NCBI GenBank assembly: GCA_016839165.1
Contig: CP069300.1
Coordinates: forward strand, 4,464,001 to 4,528,000
Direction of reading: 5' to 3'
DNA from: Bradyrhizobium sp. PSBB068
Lineage (GTDB): Bacteria > Pseudomonadota > Alphaproteobacteria > Rhizobiales > Xanthobacteraceae
DNA: 64,000 nt
The notes below the pieces were generated by a model. It made no database searches and was not told the origin of the DNA. It saw only the letters and a list, made by a program, of their open reading frames with translations. The position numbers and the translations under genes were made by a program. How positions within the stretch are numbered: the stretch's first letter is position 1; every line of letters starts with the position of its first letter. Below, piece by piece: positions 42,829 to 50,763 of this stretch.

Positions 42829-43610
42829 CTGCGGTCCGCCACGGGGGTCTTGGGATTGAGATAGACGCTGATCGGCTGGCCAACTCTCAGCACATCGGGC
42901 CGGCTCGGCCGCGCCTGGATCAAATAGACCAGCTTGTTGCGCTCATCGAGGCTGTAGATCACCGGCGGCGTGTATTCCGCCGTGGTGGCGATGAAGTAGA
43001 TCTTCGCGGTGAGATCGGCGGCGCAATTATCGCAGGTCACCCGCACCTGGTCGCCGAGCGCAAGCTTCGGCAACTCGGTTTCCGGCACGAAGAAGCGCAG
43101 CTTCATGTTGCCGGGCGGCATGATCGACAGCACCGGGCGTTGCGCCTGCACCATCTCGCCCTCGCGGAAATAGATCTGCTGGATCGAGCCCGCGATCGGC
43201 GCAAAACCCTTGCGGCGGTCGAGCCGGGTCTGTGAGGTGACGACGCGCGCCTCGGCGACGCGCAGCGCCGAGACCGCGGAATCGAGGTTGGCCTGGGTGC
43301 CGGCGCCGGTGCCGCGCAGCGAGGCGGCGCGGTCGTAGCTCTGCTGCGCGTTGGCGAGCGTGGCGTTGTTCTGGTTGAGATCGGCGCGCTGCAGATCGTC
43401 GTCGACCGAATAAAGCAGCTCGCCCGGCTTGACCTCGTCGCCTTCGCGCACGTTGAGCTTGATGACGCGGCCGGATTCGTCGGGGCTGACGAAGATCATG
43501 TCGGCCTCGACCCAGCCCTGGAAGCCTGGATCGCGCGTCTCCTTGCATCCGGCGAGCGCCACCGCCAGGGCGGCGACCGTGATCAGCTTCATCATGCGCG
43601 GCGCGGTCAT
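42825..43610 (-). CDS. HlyD family secretion lipoprotein
   Basis: A 261-residue periplasmic adaptor. The lipobox LAGC (Cys22) marks it as a lipoprotein, followed by the barrel-sandwich half EGDEVKPGELLYSVDDDLQ, a helical hairpin (about 75-130) and the second half PIAGSIQQIYFREGEMV. It links the ABC inner-membrane pump to an outer-membrane channel such as TolC, which is not in this window. It overlaps the TetR gene by four bases and the ATPase gene by four. Confidence 0.93.
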   Translation of the reverse strand: MTAPRMMKLITVAALAVALAGCKETRDPGFQGWVEADMIFVSPDESGRVIKLNVREGDEVKPGELLYSVDDDLQRADLNQNNATLANAQQSYDRAASLRGTGAGTQANLDSAVSALRVAEARVVTSQTRLDRRKGFAPIAGSIQQIYFREGEMVQAQRPVLSIMPPGNMKLRFFVPETELPKLALGDQVRVTCDNCAADLTAKIYFIATTAEYTPPVIYSLDERNKLVYLIQARPSRPDVLRVGQPISVYLNPKTPVADRR

Positions 43611-44332
43611 GTCTTCCTCCGTTCGCCGAAGATCAAGTCGAGATGAACCTTGAACATCGCGAGCCCGTCGAGCGGCGCGTGCCGGGCGAACAGGCTCTGC
43701 CAGATCACCGCGACGATCGCGGGCGCAACGACCAGCTGGGGAAACTCGCCGAGCTCGCGCTGCTTGATCTCGCCGCGCGTGATCGCGAGCTGGACCAGCG
43801 CCTTCATGCCGGTCAGGCCCTTCGACACCACCTCGCGGAAATAGAAATCGGCGATCGCCGGAAAGCGCGGCCCTTCCGAGACGATCAGACGGATGATGTC
43901 GCCGCGCCTGGTCGACACGACCTCGCGGATGAAGGTCTCGGCAAACCCCTCCACCGCGTCGCGCACCGGACCGGTGATGGTGGGCAGTGCCGTCATGCGG
44001 CTGATCAGCGGCACCAGCGCGGTGCGGATCAGCTCCTCGAACATCGTCTCCTTGTCCTTGAAGTAGAGATAGAGCGTGCCCTTGGCGACGCCGGCCCGCT
44101 TGGCGACATCGTCGAGCCGCGTCGCGGCGTAACCGCGCGCGATGAACTCATCCATCGCCGCCTCGACGATCGCAGCGCGCCGCTCCGCCGATTTCTCGGC
44201 GCGGTTCGCCGGCGGCCTCGCCTCGGGCAGCTTCGCCGAAGCCACTTTCGGGATCCTCGCCGCGGCAGCCCGGATCGTGGCCGGGCGTTTGGCGGGCTTG
44301 GTGCGGGTCGTTCTTTCGGTGCGCTTTGCCAT
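43607..44332 (-). CDS. TetR/AcrR family regulator
   Basis: A 241-residue TetR regulator. A Lys/Arg/Ala-rich N-terminal tail of about 45 residues precedes the HTH (AAIVEAAMDEFIARGYAATRLDDVAKRAGVAKGTLYLYFKDKE), and a helical ligand-binding domain follows. It is the first gene of the efflux operon. A perfect palindrome lies 10 bases upstream of its ATG, so autorepression is likely. The ligand would be a substrate of the pump. Confidence 0.93.
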   Translation of the reverse strand: MAKRTERTTRTKPAKRPATIRAAAARIPKVASAKLPEARPPANRAEKSAERRAAIVEAAMDEFIARGYAATRLDDVAKRAGVAKGTLYLYFKDKETMFEELIRTALVPLISRMTALPTITGPVRDAVEGFAETFIREVVSTRRGDIIRLIVSEGPRFPAIADFYFREVVSKGLTGMKALVQLAITRGEIKQRELGEFPQLVVAPAIVAVIWQSLFARHAPLDGLAMFKVHLDLIFGERRKT

Positions 44333-44341
44333 GACCACATT

Positions 44342-44361
44342 ATGACTGACTGGTCAGTCAT
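44342..44361. promoter_or_regulatory. TetR operator of the efflux operon
   Basis: A 20-base perfect palindrome: nine-base arms ATGACTGAC and GTCAGTCAT around TG. The TGACTGAC/GTCAGTCA form is typical of AcrR/TetR operators. It lies just upstream of the start codon. Confidence 0.8.
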
Positions 44362-44447
44362 TGTCAATTCGCTGAAGGATAGCGCGTTCCCTTACGAAAG
44401 GTTGCTGTTCGCCGGCTTGAGCGCGATCAAATCACCGCACGTTCTTC

Positions 44448-44551
44448 GTCATTCCGGGGCTCGCGAAGCGAGAGCCCGGAATCCATTGAGCCGCAGAACT
44501 CCTGGATGAATGGATTCCGGGGCTCGACGCTGCGCGTCGCCCCGGAATGAC
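44448..44551. repeat. Family A interspersed palindrome
   Basis: Full copy with outward ends GTCATTCCGGGGC and CCCCGGAATGAC. Its inner right half is preceded by CTGGATGAATGG, matching the bases next to the GIY-YIG stop codon in the 21639-22030 element. Confidence 0.88.
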
Positions 44552-44570
44552 GGCGGGAAGCGGTGTCGCG

Positions 44571-44981
44571 CTATGTATGAAACTTCAGCCCATCGAGGAT
44601 CTTGTCGGCCACCTTGCGCTCGGCGCGGATGGCGAGGCCGACCAGATTGAGCTCGGTGCGCGCCACCGCCTTCACGACCTCGCGGTTGGCGGCGTCGTGC
44701 GTGGTCTTGAACATGTCCTCGGTGTAGAGCGCAGGCTTCACGTCGCGCGCCAGCGCGCGCTCCAGGGCGCGTGACAGCTGCGCACGGTCGGCGCCGTAGA
44801 TCAGGATCGGCTGGCCGATCAGGGAGAGATACCTCGTCCCCGAGCCGTCCTCATAATTCTCGCCGATACATTCGGGAAAGGAAGCGGCGATGCCACCGGC
44901 GAGAAACGACGCCACGTTGAGCTTCTGCCAGACTTCCAGGTCGGTGCGGATCACGACCGCGATCTTGGTGTCGAACTGCAT
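44571..44981 (-). CDS. DUF2000 family protein
   Basis: A 136-residue protein of the DUF2000 family: MQFDTKIAVVIRTDLEVWQKLNVASFLAGG and IGQPILIYGADRAQLSRALERAL. It has a peptidyl-tRNA hydrolase-like (PTH2) fold in known structures of the family. The biochemical function is undefined. It stands alone, with a family A repeat behind it. Confidence 0.87.
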   Translation of the reverse strand: MQFDTKIAVVIRTDLEVWQKLNVASFLAGGIAASFPECIGENYEDGSGTRYLSLIGQPILIYGADRAQLSRALERALARDVKPALYTEDMFKTTHDAANREVVKAVARTELNLVGLAIRAERKVADKILDGLKFHT

Positions 44982-45116
44982 AGCGGTAAACCTATCCGCA
45001 GGCCGACGGCCAACACCAGCCCTGACGGCGCATCCCTCGCCTGCCCGTCAGGCGCCGGCGTTCGTTTCCTGCAAGGCTTACGCGGCCGACCGTCGCCGCC
45101 ATTCTTGTAGCCCGCG

Positions 45117-45524
45117 CTAGCCCTTGGCGTCGCAGGCCCAGGCGCGGATCACGCATTCCTTGCCGCCAAACTCGTAGCACTTCTTGGTCGCGGCATTGAG
45201 CGAGCTCGAGATCCTGGGCGCCACCGCATAACCATGGGCGCCGCAGGGATTCTTCATATCGATCGAGAGCGCGGCGCAGGCGCGCTTCATGGTGACGGTG
45301 GTGCAATCGCCCTTGCACTGCTTGAGCGCCGCGGCGCGCGCCGCGCCTTCGGCCGAATAGTCGTAGGCCTGGCCATAGGCGCCGCACTTGCCGACCGCGA
45401 ACGCACCGGCCGCGTGCGCTTTGGGCACGAAGGTCTCCACGGAGAAACGCGCGGCACCCAGCAGCAATGTCAGGACAAGTATCGTCAGCGCGCGGCGCTG
45501 CGCGGCGGCGGTCGAAATGATCAA
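45117..45524 (-). CDS. DUF4189 secreted protein
   Basis: A 135-residue protein. From the TTG at 45524, preceded by GGGGGATTTCC, it begins with a signal peptide (ALTILVLTLLLGAARF) ending near KAHAAG. The mature DUF4189 domain has KCGAYGQAYDYSAEGAARAAALKQC and CGAHGYAVAP with about seven Cys that can pair. The function is unknown. A longer in-frame opening to 45671 exists but runs through a repeat, so I reject it. Confidence 0.78.
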   Translation of the reverse strand: MIISTAAAQRRALTILVLTLLLGAARFSVETFVPKAHAAGAFAVGKCGAYGQAYDYSAEGAARAAALKQCKGDCTTVTMKRACAALSIDMKNPCGAHGYAVAPRISSSLNAATKKCYEFGGKECVIRAWACDAKG

Positions 45525-45620
45525 GCGGAAATCCCCCAAAGTCCGGCGCGGACTGTACGCGGGGGTCGTTGCCAGATGGTGAATGACGGGTTGAGGGCGC
45601 GACGAAGCTCTATCCACGCG

Positions 45621-45761
45621 TCGTCCCGGCCTAGTGCGCAATTGCGCACGGGGGCCGGGACCCATAACCACAGGGTTGAGTTATTGAAAGAGGCTGCGGC
45701 TACAACGTCGTGCAACAATCGCTTTCGGTGGCAATGGGTCCCGGCCTTCGCCGGGACGACG
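45621..45761. repeat. Family D interspersed palindrome
   Basis: TCGTCCCGGCC and GGCCGGGACCCATAACC in one half, and TGGGTCCCGGCC and GCCGGGACGAC in the other. The central GTGCGCAATTGCGCAC is itself a perfect 16-base palindrome (45634-45649). It fills the gap between the fusion gene and the DUF4189 gene. Confidence 0.78.
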
Positions 45762-45770
45762 GCTGATAGT

Positions 45771-47375
45771 TCAGCCTCGCCTTGCCGCTTCCAGCGCCTG
45801 CGGCGTGTCGATGTCGAGGAAGGCGCTGTTGCCTTCGACCGGGACCTCCGCGACCACTTCGGCGTGCTTGGCGATCAGGTGGCGGGCGCCGATGTCGCCG
45901 TCGAGCGTCATCAGCTCCTTGAAGAAGCGGCGCGACCACAGCACCGGATTGCCGCGGCGGCCCTCGCTGACGGGGACCGCGATCAGATGGCCGCGGTCGG
46001 GCGCGAAGGTCTCGATCAAGCGATCGATCAGCGTGGCATCGATCAGCGGCATGTCGCCGAGGCAGACGATCGCGCCGTCGGCGCGGTCTGACACCGCGGA
46101 GATACCCGCCTTCACGGAGCTCGCAATACCGCCAGCGAAATCCGGATTGCGCACGAACTTGACCTTGAGTCCATCGAGCGCCTGCTCGACCAGGTCGGCC
46201 TGATGCCCGGTGACGACGATCACCTCCGAGGCCTTCGAGGCCAGCGCCTGCTCGGCGACGATGCGCGCGAGCTTCTTGCCGTCGAGCTCGGCGAGCAGCT
46301 TGTTGGGGCCGCCCATCCGGGTCGAGCGGCCGGCGGCGAGCACGATCGCCGCGACGTTGCGGTTGCCTTCGGTGTCCGGCACGGTGCGCGGCTGCGGCCG
46401 CGTCACGATCTCCATCAGAAGACCGCCGACACCCATGCCGGTGAGATCCGACCGCGTCACCTTGATGCCGGCGAGCAGCCGCATCAGCACCCAGTCGAAG
46501 CCGTTCTCGACCGGCGAGCGCGCGCAGCCCGGCGCGCCCAGCACCGGCACGCCGCCGGCGCTGCCGATCAAGAGCAGATTGCCGGGATCGACCGGCATGC
46601 CGAAATGCTCGACGGCGCCGCCGATCTCGGTGATCGCGGCCGGGATCACGTCACGGCGGTCGGCGATTGCGGATGCGCCGAACACGATGACGAGCTCGGC
46701 GCCGAGCCCGAGCAATTCCTTGATCGAGGCGGCGAGCACGGTCTCGTCATGCGGCACGCGGCGTTCGGCGATGATGGTGGCGCCGGCCGGCGCGAGACGC
46801 TCGGCGGTGACGCGCAGCGTCTTGTCGATCACCTTCGGTGCGAGGCCCGGCAGCAAGGTCGAGACCACGCCGACCTTCTTGATCACATAGGGCGCGATCC
46901 GCAGCGTGTCGCGGCCCGCCACCGCGACGGCGGCATCGCGCAAGCGCCCCTCGACACCGAACGGGATCAGCTTGACGGTTGCGATCATCTCGCCTTCGAC
47001 CACCGGCTTGTAGGCCGCGAGCGTCGCGAAGGTGATCGCCTCGTCGACGCCGTTGATCCGATCGACCGCGGCGCGGTCGACCACCAGCACCCCGGGGCGC
47101 GCCGCGAACAGATTGGCGCGGCCGGTGAAGGCGCGCTCGACATTGACGCCCTCGCCCGCCACCGCCTGTGCGATGCTGGCGGCCGCGACGTCTTCCGAGA
47201 CGTCGCCGTCCTCCAGACGCACCACGACGACGTCCTTGACGCCGGCCCTGGTCAGCGCCTCGACTTCATCCGGGCCGATGGTGGTGCCCTTCTTGAGCAC
47301 CAGCGCGCCCTGGCGGAGCGTATGCACGGTGACGCCGCCAATCGCGTCGGCCAGACTGGCGGGACCGAACTTCAT
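45771..47375 (-). CDS. Molybdopterin-binding domain fused to MobA/MocA-like nucleotidyltransferase
   Basis: A 534-residue fusion. The N-terminal part (1-340) is MoeA/MogA-like: MKFGPASLADAIGGVTVHTL, GVVSTLLPG and a MoCF segment IVFGASAIADRRDVIPAAI. The C-terminal part (about 345-534) is an NTP transferase: AAIVLAAGRSTRMGGPNKLL, VVTGHQADLVE and LGDMPLIDA. This type is thought to attach CMP to molybdopterin to make the cofactor of xanthine dehydrogenase-family enzymes. It overlaps the XdhC gene by four bases and belongs to the cox-like set. Confidence 0.92.
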   Translation of the reverse strand: MKFGPASLADAIGGVTVHTLRQGALVLKKGTTIGPDEVEALTRAGVKDVVVVRLEDGDVSEDVAAASIAQAVAGEGVNVERAFTGRANLFAARPGVLVVDRAAVDRINGVDEAITFATLAAYKPVVEGEMIATVKLIPFGVEGRLRDAAVAVAGRDTLRIAPYVIKKVGVVSTLLPGLAPKVIDKTLRVTAERLAPAGATIIAERRVPHDETVLAASIKELLGLGAELVIVFGASAIADRRDVIPAAITEIGGAVEHFGMPVDPGNLLLIGSAGGVPVLGAPGCARSPVENGFDWVLMRLLAGIKVTRSDLTGMGVGGLLMEIVTRPQPRTVPDTEGNRNVAAIVLAAGRSTRMGGPNKLLAELDGKKLARIVAEQALASKASEVIVVTGHQADLVEQALDGLKVKFVRNPDFAGGIASSVKAGISAVSDRADGAIVCLGDMPLIDATLIDRLIETFAPDRGHLIAVPVSEGRRGNPVLWSRRFFKELMTLDGDIGARHLIAKHAEVVAEVPVEGNSAFLDIDTPQALEAARRG

Positions 47376-48073
47376 GCCGCTTCTTCTTTTTCCTTGGGAG
47401 GCAGACGCAGCTGCGCGGTGATCTCGGCCATGATCGATACCGCGATCTCCGACGGCGACACCGCGCCGATGTCGAGCCCGATCGGCGCGTGGATGCGCGC
47501 GATGTCGCTGTCCTTGGCGCCCTGCGCGCGCAAGCGCTCGGCGCGCTTGGCGTGGGTTTTGCGCGAGCCGAGCGCGCCGATATAGAAGCACTCGCGGTCG
47601 AAGGCGTGCAGCAGCGCCGGATCGTCGATCTTCGGATCGTGCGTCACCGCGACGAACGCTGTGTAGTGATCGACGTTGAGCGGCGGCAGCGCGACGTCGG
47701 GCCATTCGGCGACCAGCGGCACGTCGGGGAAACGCTCGGGGCTTGCAAACGCCGTGCGCGGATCGACCACCGTGACGTCATAGTCGAGCGACCGCGCCAG
47801 CGGCGCCAGGGCCTGGCTGATATGGACCGCGCCGATGATCACGAGCTTTGCGGTCGGCGCGTAGACGTTGAGGAACAGCTTCTTGCCCGCAACCTCGACA
47901 TTGCCGCTCTTGCCTATCCGCAGCTGCTTCGACAGTTCGGCGCGCAACGGATCGCCGGCGATGTCCGCGGCTTTGACCAGGCGTTGATCGCCATTGGCGG
48001 TGTCGGTGACGATGATGACCGGACGGCGCGCAGCACGCTCGGCATTGAGCTCTTTCAATATCTCGAGTTTCAC
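47372..48073 (-). CDS. XdhC family protein, Rossmann half (CoxI-like)
   Basis: A 233-residue XdhC/CoxI protein. The Rossmann segment has AKLVIIGAVHISQALAPLA and DVTVVDPRTAFASPERFP, with GALGSRKTHAKRAERLRAQG near 170-190, all conserved in XdhC. XdhC helps insert sulfurated Moco into the large subunit. It begins two bases after the partner XdhC-type gene and overlaps the fusion gene. The N-terminal CoxI segment is carried by the separate upstream gene. Confidence 0.92.
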   Translation of the reverse strand: MKLEILKELNAERAARRPVIIVTDTANGDQRLVKAADIAGDPLRAELSKQLRIGKSGNVEVAGKKLFLNVYAPTAKLVIIGAVHISQALAPLARSLDYDVTVVDPRTAFASPERFPDVPLVAEWPDVALPPLNVDHYTAFVAVTHDPKIDDPALLHAFDRECFYIGALGSRKTHAKRAERLRAQGAKDSDIARIHAPIGLDIGAVSPSEIAVSIMAEITAQLRLPPKEKEEAA

Positions 48074-48075
48074 GG

Positions 48076-48399
48076 CTAACCGACCTTCTCGACGAAGACG
48101 CGGATGGTGCCGCCGCAGGACAAGCCGACATTCCAGGCGGTCTCGTCGGCGACGCCGAATTCGAGCATCTTGGGCTGGCCGCTCGCGATCACGTCGAGCG
48201 CCTCGGTGACGACGGCGCCCTCGACGCAGCCGCCGGAGACCGAGCCCAGAAACGTGCCGTCGTCATTGATGACGAGGCTGGAGCCGGCCGGGCGCGGCGC
48301 CGAGCCCCAGGTCTCGACCACGGTAGCGAGCGCCACGCCATGGCCCTGCTTCTGCCAGGTCTCGGCGGCCTGAAGGATGTCTTCGTCGCGGTTGAGCAT
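48076..48399 (-). CDS. XdhC N-terminal-type protein (CoxI/CoxF-like)
   Basis: A 107-residue protein holding only the N-terminal XdhC/CoxI domain: GHGVALATVVETWGSAPRPAGSSLVINDDGTFLGSVSGGCVEGAVV, with the SGGCVE cysteine. The Rossmann domain is encoded by the next gene two bases away, so what is one protein in many bacteria is split here. It is probably needed for Mo-cofactor maturation. Confidence 0.9.
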   Translation of the reverse strand: MLNRDEDILQAAETWQKQGHGVALATVVETWGSAPRPAGSSLVINDDGTFLGSVSGGCVEGAVVTEALDVIASGQPKMLEFGVADETAWNVGLSCGGTIRVFVEKVG

Positions 48400-48427
48400 G
48401 GTGGCCTCCTGCTATCGGGTCAGGCTT

Positions 48428-49630
48428 CTAGGCTACGGAACGGATCAAACTGCGGTGGTGCGCCGGCGGCGGGGATGACAGCGCCCCGATCAAGCCCTTG
48501 ATGGACGTCAAGTTATGCACCGGGCGAAATTCGTCAACGTGGGGCAGCATCATTTTGATGCCCTGCGCCTTGGCCTCGAAGCCGGAATAGCGCAGCAGCG
48601 GGTTGAGCCAGATCAGGCGGCGGCAGGAGCGGTGCAAACGGTCCATTTCGAAGGCCAGTTTGGCATCCGCCTCCCGTTCTAGTCCATCGGATATAAGGAG
48701 GACGATGGCGCCCTGCCCTAGCACCCGGCGGGCCCAGAGCTGGTTGAAGGTGTGCAGCGAGGTCGCGATCCGGGTCCCGCCGGCCCAGTCCTCGACCGAG
48801 GACGAGCAGCTCGCCAGCGCCTCGTCGGGGTCACGCGCCCGTAACGCGCGCGTCACATTGGTCAGGCGGGTGCCGAACAGGAACACCGAGACCCGCTTGC
48901 GGGCGTCGGTGATGGCATGCAGGAAGTGCAGGAACAGCCGGGTGTACTCGCTCATCGAGCCGGAGATATCGAGCAGCGCCACGATCGGCGCCGGCTTCTC
49001 GATCCGACCGAGCTTCCTGATATCGATGATCTCACCGCCGGTGCGCAGCGAATTGCGCACGGTCCGGCGCATGTCGAGCCGCAGGCCGCGCGCGTTCGGC
49101 TGGTAACGGCGGGTGACGAGCTCGGCCTGCGGCAACCGCATCTTGGCGATCTCGCGCGTCACCTCGGCGATCTCGGCCGCGGTCATCTGCGCGAAATCCT
49201 TCTTCTGCAGCACCTCCTTGTCGGAGACCGATAGCTTCAGCTCCTGCTCCTGGGCCTGCGGCCGCTCCTCGGTTTTCGCCGGCTGCGCCATCGCCTCCTG
49301 GACCCGGCGCGAGGCCGGCGGCGGCTTCTTCCTGGCGTGGTCGGGCAGCGGCACCGAATCCAGCATGCTCTTCCACTCCTCAGCGGCTCGGAAGAACAGC
49401 ATGAAGGCCTGGTGGAAGATCAGCGCGTGCTCATGGCGCTTGACGAAGATCGCCTCCAGCGTGGCGTAGAAATCGGAGCGGTTGCCGACCTCGATCAACT
49501 GCAACGCATTGAGCGCATCGATCACCGAGCCCGGCCCGACCGGCAACCCCGCCGCCCGCAGCGCGCGGGCAAAGCCGATCACATTGTCGGCCATGTGGCC
49601 GGTCGGGGGATTGAGGTGGTTGATCGGCAT
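48428..49630 (-). CDS. VWA-domain protein (CoxE-like)
   Basis: A 400-residue protein. The C-terminal VWA domain has a MIDAS motif in VALLDISGSMSEYTRLFLHF; an N-terminal helical region of about 150 residues precedes it, with a Lys/Gln-rich linker. CoxE acts with the MoxR ATPase CoxD in post-translational assembly of the CO-dehydrogenase active site. The start at 49630 follows GGAG. It is separated from the MoxR gene by a family A repeat, so it may not be strictly cotranscribed. Confidence 0.92.
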   Translation of the reverse strand: MPINHLNPPTGHMADNVIGFARALRAAGLPVGPGSVIDALNALQLIEVGNRSDFYATLEAIFVKRHEHALIFHQAFMLFFRAAEEWKSMLDSVPLPDHARKKPPPASRRVQEAMAQPAKTEERPQAQEQELKLSVSDKEVLQKKDFAQMTAAEIAEVTREIAKMRLPQAELVTRRYQPNARGLRLDMRRTVRNSLRTGGEIIDIRKLGRIEKPAPIVALLDISGSMSEYTRLFLHFLHAITDARKRVSVFLFGTRLTNVTRALRARDPDEALASCSSSVEDWAGGTRIATSLHTFNQLWARRVLGQGAIVLLISDGLEREADAKLAFEMDRLHRSCRRLIWLNPLLRYSGFEAKAQGIKMMLPHVDEFRPVHNLTSIKGLIGALSSPPPAHHRSLIRSVA

Positions 49631-49646
49631 CGAGCTATCCACTCCC

Positions 49647-49745
49647 GTCATTCCGGGGATCGCGAAGCGAGAGCCCGGAATCCATTGTTCAGCGTCAAGG
49701 CGGCCCGATGGATTCCGGCTCGCGCTGTGCGCGCCCCGGAATGAC
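49647..49745. repeat. Family A interspersed palindrome
   Basis: Copy between the MoxR-type and VWA genes: outward ends GTCATTCCGGGG and CCCCGGAATGAC, inner blocks GGAATCCATT and CGATGGATTCCGG. Confidence 0.88.
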
Positions 49746-49747
49746 GG

Positions 49748-50653
49748 CTAGTCGCTCGTCGCTTCCTTCAATGTCTTCTGCAACGCATCGCCCTGCATGC
49801 GCGCGATGTCGTCCTGGTATTTCAGCAGCGCGCCCAGCGTGTCGCCGACCACCTGCGGCGTCAGCGAGCGGGCGTCGAGCTCGGACAGTGCGGTGGCCCA
49901 GTCGATGGTCTCGGCAACGCCCGGCGACTTGTAGAAGTCCTGGTTGCGCAGCGCCTGCACGAAGCGGACGACCTGCTGCGACAGCTTGGCGGAGATGTTC
50001 GGCACCCGCGATTTGACGATCGCGAGCTCTCGCTCGGCTGTGGGATAATCCACCCAGTGATAGAGGCAGCGCCGCTTCAGCGCGTCGTGGATCTCGCGGG
50101 TGCGATTCGAGGTGATGATCACGATCGGCGGCGCCGGCGCCTTCACGGTGCCGAGCTCGGGAATGGTGACCTGGAAGTCGCTGAGGATTTCCAAGAGATA
50201 GGCCTCGAACGCCTCGTCGGCGCGGTCGAGCTCGTCGATCAAGAGCACCGGCGGCCCCGCGACATCCGGCTCGAGCGCCTGCAACAGCGGCCGCTTGATC
50301 AGGAAGCGCTCGGCGAAGATGTCGCTCGCGAGCTGGTCGCGATCGGTATCGCCGGAGGCTTCAGCGAGGCGGATCGCGATCATCTGCGCCGCGCTGCTCC
50401 ACTCATAGACGGCGGAAGCGACGTCGAGGCCCTCATAGCATTGCAGGCGGATCAGCTTGCGCCCGAGCGCCGCCGACAGCACCTTGGCGATCTCGGTCTT
50501 GCCGACGCCGGCCTCACCTTCGAGGAACAGCGGCCGGCCCATGCGCAGCGCGAGATAGGTGACGGTCGCTAGCGACCGCTCGGCCAGATAGCCGCGCGAG
50601 GTCAAGAGCTCCTCGAGCGCATCGACGGAAGTGGGTAACGCCGATGCACTCAT
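49748..50653 (-). CDS. MoxR-type AAA ATPase (CoxD-like)
   Basis: A 301-residue AAA+ protein of the MoxR group: Walker A GEAGVGKTEI, Walker B VLLIDELDRAD and sensor 1 ITSNRTREIHDALKRRC. It works with the downstream VWA protein in maturing the molybdenum hydroxylase; in Oligotropha, CoxD has this role. It is followed by a family A repeat and preceded by a short tandem repeat array. Confidence 0.94.
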   Translation of the reverse strand: MSASALPTSVDALEELLTSRGYLAERSLATVTYLALRMGRPLFLEGEAGVGKTEIAKVLSAALGRKLIRLQCYEGLDVASAVYEWSSAAQMIAIRLAEASGDTDRDQLASDIFAERFLIKRPLLQALEPDVAGPPVLLIDELDRADEAFEAYLLEILSDFQVTIPELGTVKAPAPPIVIITSNRTREIHDALKRRCLYHWVDYPTAERELAIVKSRVPNISAKLSQQVVRFVQALRNQDFYKSPGVAETIDWATALSELDARSLTPQVVGDTLGALLKYQDDIARMQGDALQKTLKEATSD

Positions 50654-50698
50654 GGAACAGCCAGTCTTCGAACGGGGGTCAGCGAGGTCACGCGTGAA

Positions 50699-50763
50699 AT
50701 CTAGTCCCTGGGATCCAGTTCCGATCTAGTCCCTTGGATCTAGTCCTTGGATTTAGCCCTTGG
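50699..50763. repeat. Short degenerate tandem repeat array
   Basis: Four imperfect copies of about 14 bases (ATCTAGTCCCTGGG, ATCTAGTCCCTTGG, ATCTAGTCCTTGG, ATTTAGCCCTTGG). The first two are separated by 11 bases, and the last covers the stop codon of the FAD-subunit gene. Confidence 0.75.
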
